Assembly (NCBI GenBank): GCA_025451995.1 | Contig: JANWJE010000017.1 | Coordinates: 1 to 41,036 of the forward strand | Reading direction: 5' to 3' | Length of the DNA stretch: 41,036 nucleotides | Origin: Parachlamydiaceae bacterium | GTDB lineage: Bacteria > Chlamydiota > Chlamydiia > Chlamydiales > Parachlamydiaceae | Shown here: in pieces, positions 8,143 through 17,119 of the stretch | How positions within the stretch are numbered: position 1 is the first letter of the stretch | Layout: every line of letters starts with the position of its first letter | Made by a program: the position numbers and the translations under genes | The notes under the pieces: model-generated | Seen by the model: the letters and a program-made list of their open reading frames with translations, nothing else | Database searches by the model: none | Told to the model about the DNA's origin: nothing

Positions 8143-8551
8143 CGATGTCTTGATGAATAAAATAGCAATTATTCGAAAATGCCTTAAAAGAATCGATGAA
8201 GAATATCGCGGCCATGAGGATGAAATTGATTTTAATTTTACAAAACAAGATTCAATCGTATTAAACCTACAACGAGCCTGCGAAGCTGCAATCGACCTAG
8301 GACAACGCGTTATTCGATTAAAAAAATTAGATATCCCTCAAGAAAGTCGCGATGTTTTCACAATTCTTGAGCAGCATCAAATTCTCTCTAAGGAGATCAG
8401 CAAAAAGCTGCAATCAATGGTGGGATTTAGAAATATTGCAGTGCATGACTATCAAAAATTAAATCTGAAAATTCTTCACTCGATTTTAGAAAATCATCTT
8501 TTAGATTTTCAAATATTTACGCAAGAAATAGGGAAATTATACTCATCATGA
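8135..8551 (+). CDS. hepT: HepT-type HEPN RNase toxin (DUF86)
   Basis: A 138-residue all-helical HEPN protein with the active-site motif RX4HXY intact: Arg99, His104 and Tyr106 in FRNIAVHDY. In this family Arg and His form the RNase centre, and the Tyr is the residue AMPylated by MntA. The ATG at 8135 lies inside the end of mntA, so translation is coupled. Immediately downstream is a strong hairpin made from two copies of the mobile-repeat terminus (8554-8594), separating it from convergent dnaJ. Both catalytic motifs of the pair are intact, so the module looks functional. Confidence 0.9.
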   Translation: MVDDVLMNKIAIIRKCLKRIDEEYRGHEDEIDFNFTKQDSIVLNLQRACEAAIDLGQRVIRLKKLDIPQESRDVFTILEQHQILSKEISKKLQSMVGFRNIAVHDYQKLNLKILHSILENHLLDFQIFTQEIGKLYSS

Positions 8552-8553
8552 AT

Positions 8554-8594
8554 AGACCTCTTGCATCATTCGCATGGGATGATGCAAGAGGTCT
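8554..8594. terminator. Bidirectional hairpin built from head-to-head MITE termini
   Basis: A perfect 16-bp stem (AGACCTCTTGCATCAT with its complement) and a nine-base loop lie between convergent hepT and dnaJ, three bases after the hepT stop. The arms are the same GACCTCTTGC end found on the element at 29321-29480, so the hairpin looks like two element ends with the centre deleted. There is no strong U-tract. Confidence 0.65.
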
Positions 8595-8601
8595 TAATAC
8601 C

Positions 8602-9756
8602 TTAAGTCGAGAAAAAATCTTTGATTTTATCGAGGAATCCCTTGCGCTTGGGCTGGTTATTTGGCACTTCAAGATCGCCGAATTCTTTGAGCAACTGCTT
8701 TTGTCTTTCGCTTAATCCGGTTGGAGTCTCAACAAAAATACGAACGAGTAAATCGCCTTTTCCGTGACCATGAACATTGGGGAAACCCTCTCCTTTAACG
8801 CGGAATGTTTTCCCATTTTGCGTCCCTTCCGGAATGGTGATTTTGCACGCCTGGTGGAATAATGAAGGAACTTCTTTCTTACAACCGAGAGCTGCTTCAC
8901 TGAAACTAATCGGCAAATCGAGAATAATGTCATTGCCTTGTCTCTCAAAAAGATCATTGGATTCAACAGTGATGAACACATAGAGATCCCCGGCGGGTCC
9001 GCCACTTTGGCCTGCGTCCCCGTATCCATTCATTTTTAAACGCATTCCGCTATCGACGCCGGCTGGAATATTGATTTTAATGTGCTGCTTCTCTTTTACA
9101 GTCCCTTGACCATGACAATTTTTGCATGGATCAGTAATGACCTTTCCTTCCCCGTGACATGTCGGACAGGACATCGTCATATTGAAAAAACCTCTTTGTT
9201 CAAAAACCTGCCCTCTTCCATTGCATTGTTTACATGTCTTGATTCCTTGTGAAGATGCAGCTCCTTTTCCATGACAGGTCGAGCAAGAGACGTAGTTAGT
9301 GATGGCAAGTTCTTTTTCAACTCCTTTTGCAGCTTCTTCAAAACTAATTGTCAAATTCACCCTTTTGCTCGCCCCTTGCCGAGCACCATTACGCCCTTCT
9401 CTATAATCGGATCCACCACCGCCAAAGAAATCAAAGATGCTTTCGCCGCCCCCCCCCATACCAAAGGCACCCATAAAGGTTCGCAAAGCTTCGTCCATGG
9501 AAGCAAATCCATGCATTCCAGCTCCACCTGCCCCCCCTTGCAAGGCTTCTTTGCCAAAGCGGTCATATGTTTGTCTTTTTTTGTCATCGCTTAAGACTTC
9601 ATAGGCTTCAGAGACTTCTTTAAACCTCTTTTCAGCTTCTGAATCGCCAGGATTTTTATCGGGGTGAAATTGAAGTGCTTTTTTTCTGTACGCTTTCTTG
9701 ATTTCGTCTGCCGTTGCAGTGCGCGAAATTTCTAGGATGTCGTAATAGTCAGCCAT
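8602..9756 (-). CDS. dnaJ: Chaperone DnaJ (Hsp40)
   Basis: DnaJ delivers unfolded clients to DnaK and stimulates its ATPase. Domains are in standard order: J domain (1-70) with HPD at 31-33, a Gly/Phe-rich linker (about 73-118), a zinc region with four CxxCxGxG repeats (Cys158/161, 175/178, 197/200, 211/214), and the C-terminal client-binding domains. Length (384) is typical. It lies downstream of rpsU on the same strand, the order known in Chlamydia. A likely rpsU terminator at 9870 suggests dnaJ may also have its own promoter. I looked for a CIRCE element upstream and found none. Confidence 0.97.
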   Translation of the reverse strand: MADYYDILEISRTATADEIKKAYRKKALQFHPDKNPGDSEAEKRFKEVSEAYEVLSDDKKRQTYDRFGKEALQGGAGGAGMHGFASMDEALRTFMGAFGMGGGGESIFDFFGGGGSDYREGRNGARQGASKRVNLTISFEEAAKGVEKELAITNYVSCSTCHGKGAASSQGIKTCKQCNGRGQVFEQRGFFNMTMSCPTCHGEGKVITDPCKNCHGQGTVKEKQHIKINIPAGVDSGMRLKMNGYGDAGQSGGPAGDLYVFITVESNDLFERQGNDIILDLPISFSEAALGCKKEVPSLFHQACKITIPEGTQNGKTFRVKGEGFPNVHGHGKGDLLVRIFVETPTGLSERQKQLLKEFGDLEVPNNQPKRKGFLDKIKDFFST

Positions 9757-9869
9757 AGGATCTACTACTTTTTTTTAAAGGATAATTATTCTAATTTGTT
9801 ATAAAACAATGTTTGTTTTAAAATTTTCAAAGCAGGACGGAGGTCTATTAACAATTAAAATATAATAAA

Positions 9870-9895
9870 ATTAAGCTCTGCTAAATAGACAGAGC
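9870..9895 (-). terminator. Putative terminator after rpsU
   Basis: On the minus strand GCTCTG pairs with CAGAGC across a nine-base loop, followed by TTAATTTTATT. It lies about 30 bases beyond the rpsU stop and before dnaJ. The short six-base stem makes it moderate at best. Confidence 0.45.
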
Positions 9896-9924
9896 ACAAG
9901 GTAATTTTTAGTTTTCGCTTAAAA

Positions 9925-10104
9925 TTATCTTTGTTTTTTATACTTAAGAGCTGCTTTTGATTTTGCTCTTTTCTTTATAGAAGGTTTTGAGTAGAAACGA
10001 TGGGCTTTTACAGATTTCATGACCCCTTCTTTATCAAGTCGTTTCTTAAGGGCACGTAAAGCTTTATCGATTGAATCACCCATGCGAACTTTTACAATTG
10101 ACAT
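9925..10104 (-). CDS. rpsU: 30S ribosomal protein S21
   Basis: A small basic protein of 59 residues beginning [17 protein letters not shown], the conserved S21 start, with a Lys/Arg-rich tail ([16 protein letters not shown]). S21 sits on the small-subunit platform near the anti-Shine-Dalgarno and assists initiation. The ATG at 10104 is chosen over an in-frame one at 10113 because the AGGA ribosome-binding element directly abuts the latter but is nine bases from the former. It is upstream of dnaJ and downstream of a MITE. Confidence 0.96.
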   Translation of the reverse strand: MSIVKVRMGDSIDKALRALKKRLDKEGVMKSVKAHRFYSKPSIKKRAKSKAALKYKKQR

Positions 10105-10222
10105 GCAAACCATTCCTAAAAACTAAATTGTTGTTATTCTTTTTTACTCACAGGTAAATAAGCATACTGGAAGCTAAAGTTAATTTCAATGCTCTTTTTT
10201 CTTTTTTCATTTTCTTCTATAA

Positions 10223-10388
10223 AACGCGAGTTTTGGATAAGGAATAGTCTCCTTCGAGGATCTTTTCTTCCAGCTTTGAAAATTTTTTCTCACCTGTAGG
10301 GCATTTGGCTATAGGCTTCGAAAAAATTTTCAAATCTGAAAAAAAATCTCTCTCGAATGAGCTGTATTCCTTATCCAAAACTCGCGTT
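10223..10388. mobile_element. 166-bp MITE with 4-bp ATAA target duplication
   Basis: The terminal inverted repeats are long: AACGCGAGTTTTGGATAAGG at the left and its complement at the right, continuing to the next GAATA. Both sides are flanked by ATAA (10219-10222 and 10389-10392), a likely target-site duplication. The interior has further short inverted repeats (GAAAATTTTTTC-like) and no real gene; an open frame across it is incidental. It fills most of the 316-base gap between tsaB and rpsU and differs in termini from the GACCTCTT elements. It lies upstream of the rpsU promoter region and could affect it. Confidence 0.85.
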
Positions 10389-10429
10389 ATAAAAGACTCT
10401 TTCAAAACTCGCTTTGCTTGAGAAAAAGT

Positions 10430-11086
10430 TTAAGCCTTGCTACTTTCTGCTTCTGTTTTGCGTAAGTAGAGTAAAGAGAGCTTCTCCGGAGGAAAAACTT
10501 TTTTCCCTTCTTTATAATTTTTTTCTACAATTGTTAAGCATTCCTCAATAGATGGAGAGCGCTCCTCCCATTTCCACTGATGATTTGGAAAATGTTCTTT
10601 AAACTTATCTTTTAGAGATTTTGCTTGAGGTGTTACTAAAAGAGGGATGTTTTCAAGATCATAGATCGCTTCAGCCAATGGAACGGCTCTAGGGATAGTT
10701 TTAGCTGCTGTGTCATCCCCATAATTTCCTATTTGAAGATACACACCTCCAATCCTAGCATCGAGAATAGCTGCATATTCCCCTTTTTGTTCAGAGGGAA
10801 TAAAACCCTCTAAACTGCTAATGCCCACCAAAGGGAGCTTCCATGCATATGCTAAAGCTTGAGCCACAGAAACACCTAATCGAATGCCCGTATACGACCC
10901 GGGTCCTACCCCTACACCTATGGCCTCTATACCAGAAAAGTTTCGTAGTTGTTCAGATAAATAAGGGATAAGAAATCTTGATTGAGTCGTCCCAAAGGGC
11001 AATTCTTTAAAAAATTGAACTGCACATTGATTTCCATAACCAATGATTCCCCTATCAGTACTGGTATCGATAAAAAGAAAATTCAT
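10430..11086 (-). CDS. tsaB: tRNA t6A synthesis protein TsaB
   Basis: TsaB is the scaffold partner of TsaD in making N6-threonylcarbamoyladenosine at position 37 of ANN-decoding tRNAs. The 218-residue protein opens with FLFIDTSTDRG and contains the family hallmark GVGVGPGSYTGIRLGVSVA (about residues 56-75), with a divergent C-terminal half, as expected for TsaB rather than the metal-binding TsaD. The ATG overlaps the stop of the upstream gene (ATGA), indicating coupled translation. In Chlamydia the equivalent gene lies between rpsU and lon, as here. Confidence 0.92.
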   Translation of the reverse strand: MNFLFIDTSTDRGIIGYGNQCAVQFFKELPFGTTQSRFLIPYLSEQLRNFSGIEAIGVGVGPGSYTGIRLGVSVAQALAYAWKLPLVGISSLEGFIPSEQKGEYAAILDARIGGVYLQIGNYGDDTAAKTIPRAVPLAEAIYDLENIPLLVTPQAKSLKDKFKEHFPNHQWKWEERSPSIEECLTIVEKNYKEGKKVFPPEKLSLLYLRKTEAESSKA

Positions 11087-11886
11087 TTTATGGATAAAAA
11101 TCGAGTATAAGCTCTAAATAACATCAATTTTTTTTCGTTAGAATAGTGCTCTAAAATCGGTTTTAAAGTGTGATAATTTAATGGAGCTTGTGTGATGCCA
11201 ACCTCTGCTAAATCGATTAAAGGATGATCTTTAAACTCTATTTTGAGATATTCAATGATGTGAAGAAGTCTTTGTTTAAGATCTATTAGAAATCTTTGAA
11301 AATGAAATCCATTTTTTGGTTTAACACTCTCAATTTTTTTTAATAAAGAAAAAAGGATAGATTCAATGTAGTCTAAAAACTTTGATTTTGCCCAATTGGA
11401 TATTGAGTCATTCTCGCGATTGAGATACAACCGTTTTTCAAGAAAAAATTGAATAGCATCTTGTTCTCTTCCATTCATTAAATGACTCATTTCCTCAAAT
11501 AAATCTTTTGAATTCATTTTTTTAGAAAGACATTCTAATTTATCTTCAACAATATGTTGAGCATCAATATTAAGTCTTTTTGCTACTTCTCGTAAAAGCA
11601 TCTTTAATTGGATGAAGCGGGTTTCAGATAACTCTTCAAAGTGTTGCAATAAATTGAGTTGATGATTTAAATATGCCTCTGATGTCAATAAGAAATAGAC
11701 CGATTCTAACTTTTGAACTTCTTCTAAATTTCCAAAAACGAGCTCTTTTAAAGAAGAAAGTGCTCCTTCAAATTGATTCAAATAGATGGGATCGAGATTG
11801 CTTTTTTTTAGTTTATTAAAAAAAAGAACCTCTTCTTCAAATAAAATAGTTAAGAAAGATAAAAGTGATTTCGCCTTAGTAATCAT
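11083..11886 (-). CDS. Helical protein of unknown function, coupled to tsaB
   Basis: A 267-residue, largely helical, leucine/glutamate-rich protein without catalytic motifs or membrane segments. I do not recognise it. A longer frame from a TTG at 11925 is possible, but that region reads as a promoter (TTGCAT, 17 bases, TATAAT), so I choose ATG 11886 (MITKAKSLLSFL). That puts the predicted transcription start only four or five bases ahead of the start codon, a nearly leaderless message with no Shine-Dalgarno. Its TGA overlaps the tsaB ATG, so it is the first gene of the tsaB operon, and it is divergent from lon. Confidence 0.7.
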   Translation of the reverse strand: MITKAKSLLSFLTILFEEEVLFFNKLKKSNLDPIYLNQFEGALSSLKELVFGNLEEVQKLESVYFLLTSEAYLNHQLNLLQHFEELSETRFIQLKMLLREVAKRLNIDAQHIVEDKLECLSKKMNSKDLFEEMSHLMNGREQDAIQFFLEKRLYLNRENDSISNWAKSKFLDYIESILFSLLKKIESVKPKNGFHFQRFLIDLKQRLLHIIEYLKIEFKDHPLIDLAEVGITQAPLNYHTLKPILEHYSNEKKLMLFRAYTRFLSIK

Positions 11887-11896
11887 AATAATCAAG

Positions 11897-11925
11897 ATTA
11901 TAAATAAGCTCTTAATAGAATGCAA
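11897..11925 (-). promoter_or_regulatory. Promoter of the unknown gene-tsaB operon
   Basis: On the minus strand TTGCAT (11925-11920), a 17-base spacer and a perfect TATAAT (11902-11897). The predicted start near 11890 almost coincides with the ATG at 11886. Confidence 0.6.
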
Positions 11926-11930
11926 TTTGT

Positions 11931-11959
11931 TTGAATATTTTCCCTTAAAGAAGTAGAAT
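11931..11959 (+). promoter_or_regulatory. Promoter of lon
   Basis: TTGAAT at 11931-11936, a 17-base spacer and TAGAAT at 11954-11959, both five of six matches to consensus. Transcription would start near 11966, about 28 bases before the lon ATG. It sits back-to-back with the minus-strand promoter at 11897-11925. Confidence 0.55.
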
Positions 11960-11993
11960 CACTCAACTCACAATTTAAAGTTTTAGGAATGGG

Positions 11994-14504
11994 ATGCTGA
12001 ATCAAGATAACGAAAACACCTCTTTAGAATTAGAATTAGAGAATGCCATTATGAACTCTCTCGAAGAGAATCATGCACTGCAAAAAAGATCTGCCCCCAC
12101 CCCTGAGCAGATCTTTGTTTTCCCCGTTCTTAGACGCCCGTTTTTCCCCGGCATGGCAGCTCCTCTGGTGATTGAACCCGGCCCTTTCTATGAAGTCTTA
12201 AAGGTGATAGCCAAGTCAGAACATAAGTGCGTCGGTCTTTTGCTTGCCCGTTCAGAAACTGCCGATATTTATAAAGTTTCTTTTGGCGATCTCTATGAGG
12301 TGGGTGTATTAGCGAGAATCCTTCGGATCATTCCTATGGAGCAAGGGGGAGCACAAGTCATTCTCAATATGGAAAAAAGATTGAAAGTGCTCGAGCCAAT
12401 TGAAGATGGTAAAACATTAAAAGCGCAAGTCTCCTATTACGAAGACAGCCCCACCTTGACCTCGGAATTAAAAGCTTATGCGATCAGCATCATTTCTACG
12501 ATTAAAGAATTATTAAAGCTCAATCCCTTATTTAAAGAAGAGCTGCAAATTTTTTTAGGCCACTCTGATTTTACAGAGCCCGGAAAACTGGCAGACTTTG
12601 CTGTTGCTTTAACAACAGCTTCAAGAGAAGAGCTGCAAGATGTTTTAGAAACGTTTGATATCCAGCGACGCATTGATAAAGCTCTTATATTATTAAAAAA
12701 AGAACTCGACATCAGCATTCTTCAAAACAATATCAATCAAAAGATCGAAGCGACAATCAACAAAAGCCAAAAAGATTTCTTTTTGAGAGAGCAACTTAAG
12801 ACGATCAAAAAGGAATTGGGGATTGAACGAGATGACAAATCGCTCGATCGAGAAAAATTTGAAGCCAGGATCAAAGAAAGGGTTGTCCCGCCAGATGTTT
12901 TAAAAGTCATCCAAGATGAACTTGAAAAACTCTCTGTTTTAGAGATGCAATCTGCTGAATATGGAGTTTCCCGCGGCTATTTGGATTGGTTAACAATTAT
13001 TCCTTGGGGAATTAAAAGCCAAGAACATCATGATTTAGCAGCAGCGGAAAAAATTCTGGCAGAAGACCATTACGGCCTGGAAGATATAAAAGAGCGCATT
13101 CTCGAGTTTATTAGCGTCGGTCGCCTTGTGGGTGGTGTGCGGGGAAGTATTTTGTGCCTAGTAGGACCGCCGGGTGTTGGAAAAACAAGTATTGGAAAAA
13201 GTATTGCCCGCGCGCTGAATCGAAAATTTTATCGTTTTTCAGTGGGCGGCATGCGCGATGAAGCAGAAATTAAAGGACATCGCCGCACCTATATAGGAGC
13301 GATGCCCGGCAAGATGATTCAAGCTTTAAAATATTGCCAAACGATGAATCCTGTGATCATGCTTGATGAAGTGGATAAAATGGGCAAAAGTTTTCATGGC
13401 GACCCGGCATCTGCTTTATTGGAGGTCCTCGATCCTGAGCAAAATGCAGAATTTCTCGACCATTATTTAGATGTCCGATGTAATTTATCTGATGTTTTAT
13501 TTATCGTAACTGCAAATGTCCTAGACACCATCCCTGAACCCTTGAAAGATCGCATGGATATCCTGCGTTTATCTGGATATATCATGCAGGAAAAGATTGA
13601 AATTGCAAAAAAATACCTCATCCCTCGAAATCGCAAAGAGATGGGTCTAAAAGTCTCGGATGTTTCCTTTACAATCGAAGGATTGCGAACAATCATCAAT
13701 GGTTATGCAAGAGAATCGGGCGTTAGAAATTTGGAGAATTTAATTAAGAAAATCCTTAGAAAAGTTGCTGTCAAGATGGTCCGACACGAAATGCAACATC
13801 CGATAGAACAAAAGCCCGCTGAAAAGGCAAAAGGGAAGCGAAAAATACAAAAGAAAACAAAAAACCCCCTTAAATTCTCCATTACTAAAGAAAATACAAA
13901 AGAGTTTCTTGGAAAGCCAGTATTCACGAGCGATCGGTTTTATGAAAGAACCCCTGTAGGGGTATGCATGGGGCTTGCCTGGACCGCTATGGGAGGTGCA
14001 ACCCTTTATATCGAAGCGATCAAGGTGGCTGCTGAAAAAACTGCCATGAAGCTAACAGGTCAAGCCGGAGATGTGATGAAGGAATCGGCTGAAATAGCCT
14101 GGAGCTATCTCAATAGCGCTATTCATCAATATGCGCCGGGATACACTTTTTTTGAAAAATCACAAGTCCACATCCATATCCCTGAAGGTGCCACCCCTAA
14201 AGATGGACCATCGGCCGGAATTACCATGGTTACATCCCTCCTCTCTCTTTTGATCGACACACCTGTCCTTGATAATTTAGGAATGACAGGCGAATTGACC
14301 TTGACCGGCCGCATTCTACCCATAGGAGGCGTCAAAGAGAAAATGGTCGCCGCGCGCCGTTCCGGCTTGAAAGTTCTTATTTTTCCAAAAGACAATTTAA
14401 GGGACTACGAAGAGCTACCCGAATATATTCGCAAAGGGATGATCATCCATTTTGTTGAACATTACGATGAAGTCTTTCGAATCGCGTTTCCAACAAGTAA
14501 GTAG
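11994..14504 (+). CDS. lon: ATP-dependent protease Lon
   Basis: Lon is a hexameric AAA+ serine protease that degrades misfolded and regulatory proteins. The 836-residue protein has an N-terminal substrate-binding domain (about 40-240), a helical linker, an AAA+ module with Walker A GPPGVGKT at 391-398 and Walker B VIMLDEVDK, and a C-terminal protease domain. Its catalytic dyad is Ser740 (in KDGPSAG) and Lys783 (in GGVKEK). A short lysine-rich insertion (about 607-625) precedes the protease domain. TAGGAATGGG lies ahead of the ATG. It heads a run of closely spaced genes (gaps of 11, 9 and 2 bases) through the nucleotidyltransferase, rhomboid and RNase Z. Confidence 0.97.
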   Translation: MLNQDNENTSLELELENAIMNSLEENHALQKRSAPTPEQIFVFPVLRRPFFPGMAAPLVIEPGPFYEVLKVIAKSEHKCVGLLLARSETADIYKVSFGDLYEVGVLARILRIIPMEQGGAQVILNMEKRLKVLEPIEDGKTLKAQVSYYEDSPTLTSELKAYAISIISTIKELLKLNPLFKEELQIFLGHSDFTEPGKLADFAVALTTASREELQDVLETFDIQRRIDKALILLKKELDISILQNNINQKIEATINKSQKDFFLREQLKTIKKELGIERDDKSLDREKFEARIKERVVPPDVLKVIQDELEKLSVLEMQSAEYGVSRGYLDWLTIIPWGIKSQEHHDLAAAEKILAEDHYGLEDIKERILEFISVGRLVGGVRGSILCLVGPPGVGKTSIGKSIARALNRKFYRFSVGGMRDEAEIKGHRRTYIGAMPGKMIQALKYCQTMNPVIMLDEVDKMGKSFHGDPASALLEVLDPEQNAEFLDHYLDVRCNLSDVLFIVTANVLDTIPEPLKDRMDILRLSGYIMQEKIEIAKKYLIPRNRKEMGLKVSDVSFTIEGLRTIINGYARESGVRNLENLIKKILRKVAVKMVRHEMQHPIEQKPAEKAKGKRKIQKKTKNPLKFSITKENTKEFLGKPVFTSDRFYERTPVGVCMGLAWTAMGGATLYIEAIKVAAEKTAMKLTGQAGDVMKESAEIAWSYLNSAIHQYAPGYTFFEKSQVHIHIPEGATPKDGPSAGITMVTSLLSLLIDTPVLDNLGMTGELTLTGRILPIGGVKEKMVAARRSGLKVLIFPKDNLRDYEELPEYIRKGMIIHFVEHYDEVFRIAFPTSK

Positions 14505-14515
14505 ACAGGTCCACT

Positions 14516-15007
14516 ATGAAATTATGGCGCGAAACTTATAAAAAAAAAATCATTCCTCCCGATCAATTAACGGAGCGTATCGATCATTTAAGAAAAAACA
14601 ACAAAAAAATAGCAACTTTGAATGGCTCGTTCGATTTACTCCATGCCGGCCACTTGCAAATGATCTACGAAGCTTCTCAAGTTGCCGATATTTTAATCGT
14701 CGCTCTGAATACAGATCTTTCCATTCAGCAATATAAAAGTCCTAATCGACCAATTATCCCGCTTGAATATCGCCTGCAAATGATATGCGCCTTGGAGTTT
14801 GTTCACTTTGTGACTTGGTTTAATGAGACAGATCCTAAAATCCTTTTGTCAAAAATCAAACCTGATGTCCATGTCAATGGCTCAGAATATGGACATGAAT
14901 GCATTGAGGCAGAAACCGTAAAAACTAATGGGGGCAAAATTCATATCGTTAATTTAGTGCCGGGATGTTCGTCTTCAATGATTATAAAAAAAATTAAAGA
15001 GATATAA
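14516..15007 (+). CDS. Nucleotidyltransferase of the HldE C-terminal (RfaE2) type
   Basis: A 163-residue cytidylyltransferase-fold enzyme. NGSFDLLHAGHLQMI carries the HxGH nucleotide-binding motif, and VADILIVALNTDLSIQQYK and RPIIPLEYRLQMICAL follow as in heptose-1-phosphate adenylyltransferase. The normal C-terminal signature is altered to PGCSSSMIIKKI but keeps the Ser-rich turn. It would make ADP-heptose or a related nucleotide sugar for LPS, as a stand-alone domain without the HldE kinase half. A glycerol-3-phosphate cytidylyltransferase-like role is an alternative. It lies 11 bases after lon in the same operon. Confidence 0.82.
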   Translation: MKLWRETYKKKIIPPDQLTERIDHLRKNNKKIATLNGSFDLLHAGHLQMIYEASQVADILIVALNTDLSIQQYKSPNRPIIPLEYRLQMICALEFVHFVTWFNETDPKILLSKIKPDVHVNGSEYGHECIEAETVKTNGGKIHIVNLVPGCSSSMIIKKIKEI

Positions 15008-15016
15008 AGCGATACC

Positions 15017-16174
15017 ATGCGATTGATTGGAACATTGAACGATCAAAGTAAAATGAATCGATTTTCTCTTTTTCTCCAGGAGAAACATATTCCTCACCAC
15101 TTTGAGATCGAAACCGATAATCATTGGGAAAGTCCAGATTATGGATTAGCCAAATTTCACCTTTGGATTGAAGAAGAGGATCATATTGCAGAAGTTTTGG
15201 AATGGTACAAAAAATTTCAATTAAATCCCGAGGATCCCCTTTTCATCTTATCTTCAGAAAATGGCGCTCCTTTCCCAAAGCAATCCCAAAATGAACATTC
15301 GTTAAAAAATAAATCCAACCCTTGGAATAAACAACCCATGGGTATCATCACCCGTTTATTGCTTGGAACGTGTGTTTTCCTCTTTTTTTTTGGTGGATGG
15401 GTAACTCCCCCTTTAAATGCTCCTGAGAAATATTCTCATTTAACCCTATTTACATCTCCTGTAGATAAAGCGCTCCTTTTCGATTATCCCAAATTTTATG
15501 AATTGCTCAATCGCTTTCTTCTCCACTATGGTTTTAATGAACTAGAAGAAACCGATCAACTCCCGCCTGCAGGAAAAAAATTATTACAACAGATCAACCA
15601 CACCCCCTTTTGGCCAGGATATTACCATTTATTATTGACAGAAGGATTTAAAGGAGTTGAGGAAGGTTTTTCGAAATATCCAACATTTGAAAAAATTAAA
15701 TCGGGACAACTATGGCGGCTCTTTACCCCTTGCCTATTGCATGGCGATCTCTTTCATCTTTTTTTTAATATGCTTTGGCTCATTGTTTTAACCAAACAAA
15801 TCGAGCAGCGCTTGGGCCCCTTGCGCATTCTCATTTTTATTGTGATTGTTGCGGTCATTTCAAACACCGCACAATATCTCATGAGCGGTCCAAATTTTAT
15901 TGGATTTTCCGGAGTCTTAGTGGGGATGTTGGCCTTCATTTGGAAAAGGCAAAGAATTGCCGCTTGGGAAGGATATCAGATGGATACCTCGACTTATCTT
16001 TTTATGCTCATTTTTATTTTAAGTATGGCCGGTATCCAATTTTTTTCTTTCTTTTTAGAAAAAGCATTTGAGCTGCCCATTTCACCAAATATTGCAAATA
16101 TGGCCCATCTTATCGGTGGATTTACCGGATACTTTTTAGGTAGAATGAATTATTTCAGCTGGAGGCATGATTAA
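15017..16174 (+). CDS. Rhomboid-family intramembrane serine protease (GlpG-like)
   Basis: A 385-residue membrane protein with an N-terminal soluble domain (1-100) resembling the GlpG cytoplasmic domain, then about six membrane segments. The catalytic Ser is Ser299 in GFSGVLVG and the His is His364 in NMAHLIGG. The oxyanion/L1 region reads [12 protein letters not shown] with His247 and Asn251 in the conserved HxxxN. All key residues are present, so it should be active in cleaving membrane-protein helices. A long loop between the first two membrane segments (about 131-232) is larger than in GlpG. It lies between the nucleotidyltransferase and RNase Z with tiny gaps. Confidence 0.9.
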   Translation: MRLIGTLNDQSKMNRFSLFLQEKHIPHHFEIETDNHWESPDYGLAKFHLWIEEEDHIAEVLEWYKKFQLNPEDPLFILSSENGAPFPKQSQNEHSLKNKSNPWNKQPMGIITRLLLGTCVFLFFFGGWVTPPLNAPEKYSHLTLFTSPVDKALLFDYPKFYELLNRFLLHYGFNELEETDQLPPAGKKLLQQINHTPFWPGYYHLLLTEGFKGVEEGFSKYPTFEKIKSGQLWRLFTPCLLHGDLFHLFFNMLWLIVLTKQIEQRLGPLRILIFIVIVAVISNTAQYLMSGPNFIGFSGVLVGMLAFIWKRQRIAAWEGYQMDTSTYLFMLIFILSMAGIQFFSFFLEKAFELPISPNIANMAHLIGGFTGYFLGRMNYFSWRHD

Positions 16175-16176
16175 CA

Positions 16177-17100
16177 ATGTCAGCGCGCGATCTCACGATT
16201 CTTGGATGCTCAAGCCAGCAACCCACCAGGTTTCGCAACCATGGGGGATATCTCCTTCGATGGAATAATGAAGGCCTTTTATTTGATCCCGGCGAAGGGA
16301 CTCAAAGGCAATTTATTTTTGCAAATATTGCCCCAACAGTTGTCTCTCGCATCTTTATTTCTCATTTCCATGGCGATCATTGTTTAGGGCTAGGCTCCAT
16401 TCTGATGCGATTAAATTTGGACAATGTCACACACCAGATTCACTGCTACTACCCAGCCAGCGGAAAAAAATATTTTGACCGCCTTCGTTATTGTTCGATC
16501 TATCATGAGAGAATTCATGTCGTAGAACATCCGGTGTCTCAACCTGGATTAGTTGAAAATGATGGAACATTCAAAATCGAAGCTGCTTTTCTTGAGCATG
16601 GAGTAGAAAACATTGGTTGGAGAATTACTGAAGCAAATACTCGCAAATTTGAGGATGAAAAACTCCTTAAATTTGGCATCAAAGGGCCCATGGTAAAAGA
16701 ACTGCAAGAAAAAGGGGTTGTTAAGATAGGTGATAAAAGGGTGACATTAGAAGATGTGAGTTGGATTCGGCATGGAGATAGCTTTGCAGTCGTCATCGAC
16801 ACTCTCCCCTGCCAAAACGCCATTGATATCGCTAAAGATGCAACCCTTTTTCTTTGCGAAAGCACCTATGCGGAAGAACACCATGAACTTGCCAGATTGC
16901 ACAATCACATGACGGCAAAACAAGCCGCGGCAATTGCTAAGCAAGCTGGTGCCAAAACCCTCATTTTAACCCACTTTTCGGCACGCTACCAAAATTTAAA
17001 AATATTTGAACAAGAGGCCCGGACAATTTTCCCAAATACTTTTGTAGCAGATGATCTTGAGGTTTTTCAATTTCCAAAAATCAATACTAAACCTAATTAA
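16177..17100 (+). CDS. rnz: Ribonuclease Z
   Basis: RNase Z cuts the 3' trailer from tRNA precursors. In an organism whose tRNA-His gene lacks an encoded CCA, this activity is expected. The 307-residue protein has the zinc motif HFHGDH (His63, His65, Asp67, His68), an early [12 protein letters not shown] stretch, the flexible-arm region about 160-190, and later [28 protein letters not shown] with the conserved His and the Lys/Ala helix. GGAGG lies 11 bases ahead of the ATG. It starts two bases after the rhomboid stop. The equivalent gene precedes xerC in Chlamydia, consistent with the position here. Confidence 0.93.
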   Translation: MSARDLTILGCSSQQPTRFRNHGGYLLRWNNEGLLFDPGEGTQRQFIFANIAPTVVSRIFISHFHGDHCLGLGSILMRLNLDNVTHQIHCYYPASGKKYFDRLRYCSIYHERIHVVEHPVSQPGLVENDGTFKIEAAFLEHGVENIGWRITEANTRKFEDEKLLKFGIKGPMVKELQEKGVVKIGDKRVTLEDVSWIRHGDSFAVVIDTLPCQNAIDIAKDATLFLCESTYAEEHHELARLHNHMTAKQAAAIAKQAGAKTLILTHFSARYQNLKIFEQEARTIFPNTFVADDLEVFQFPKINTKPN

Positions 17101-17119
17101 CTTTTTATGGAGAAGTTAT

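Noticed and set aside
8712-9594. Several frames of 68-107 codons overlapping dnaJ on both strands
   Set aside because: They are shadows of the strongly conserved DnaJ reading frame, with no family features.
9757-9870. CIRCE heat-shock operator upstream of dnaJ
   Set aside because: No TTAGCACTC/GAGTGCTAA pair; only an AT-rich ACAAA/TTTGT dyad.
10217-10405. 62-residue minus-strand ORF
   Set aside because: It lies almost exactly on the 166-bp MITE and its codons are the inverted repeats.
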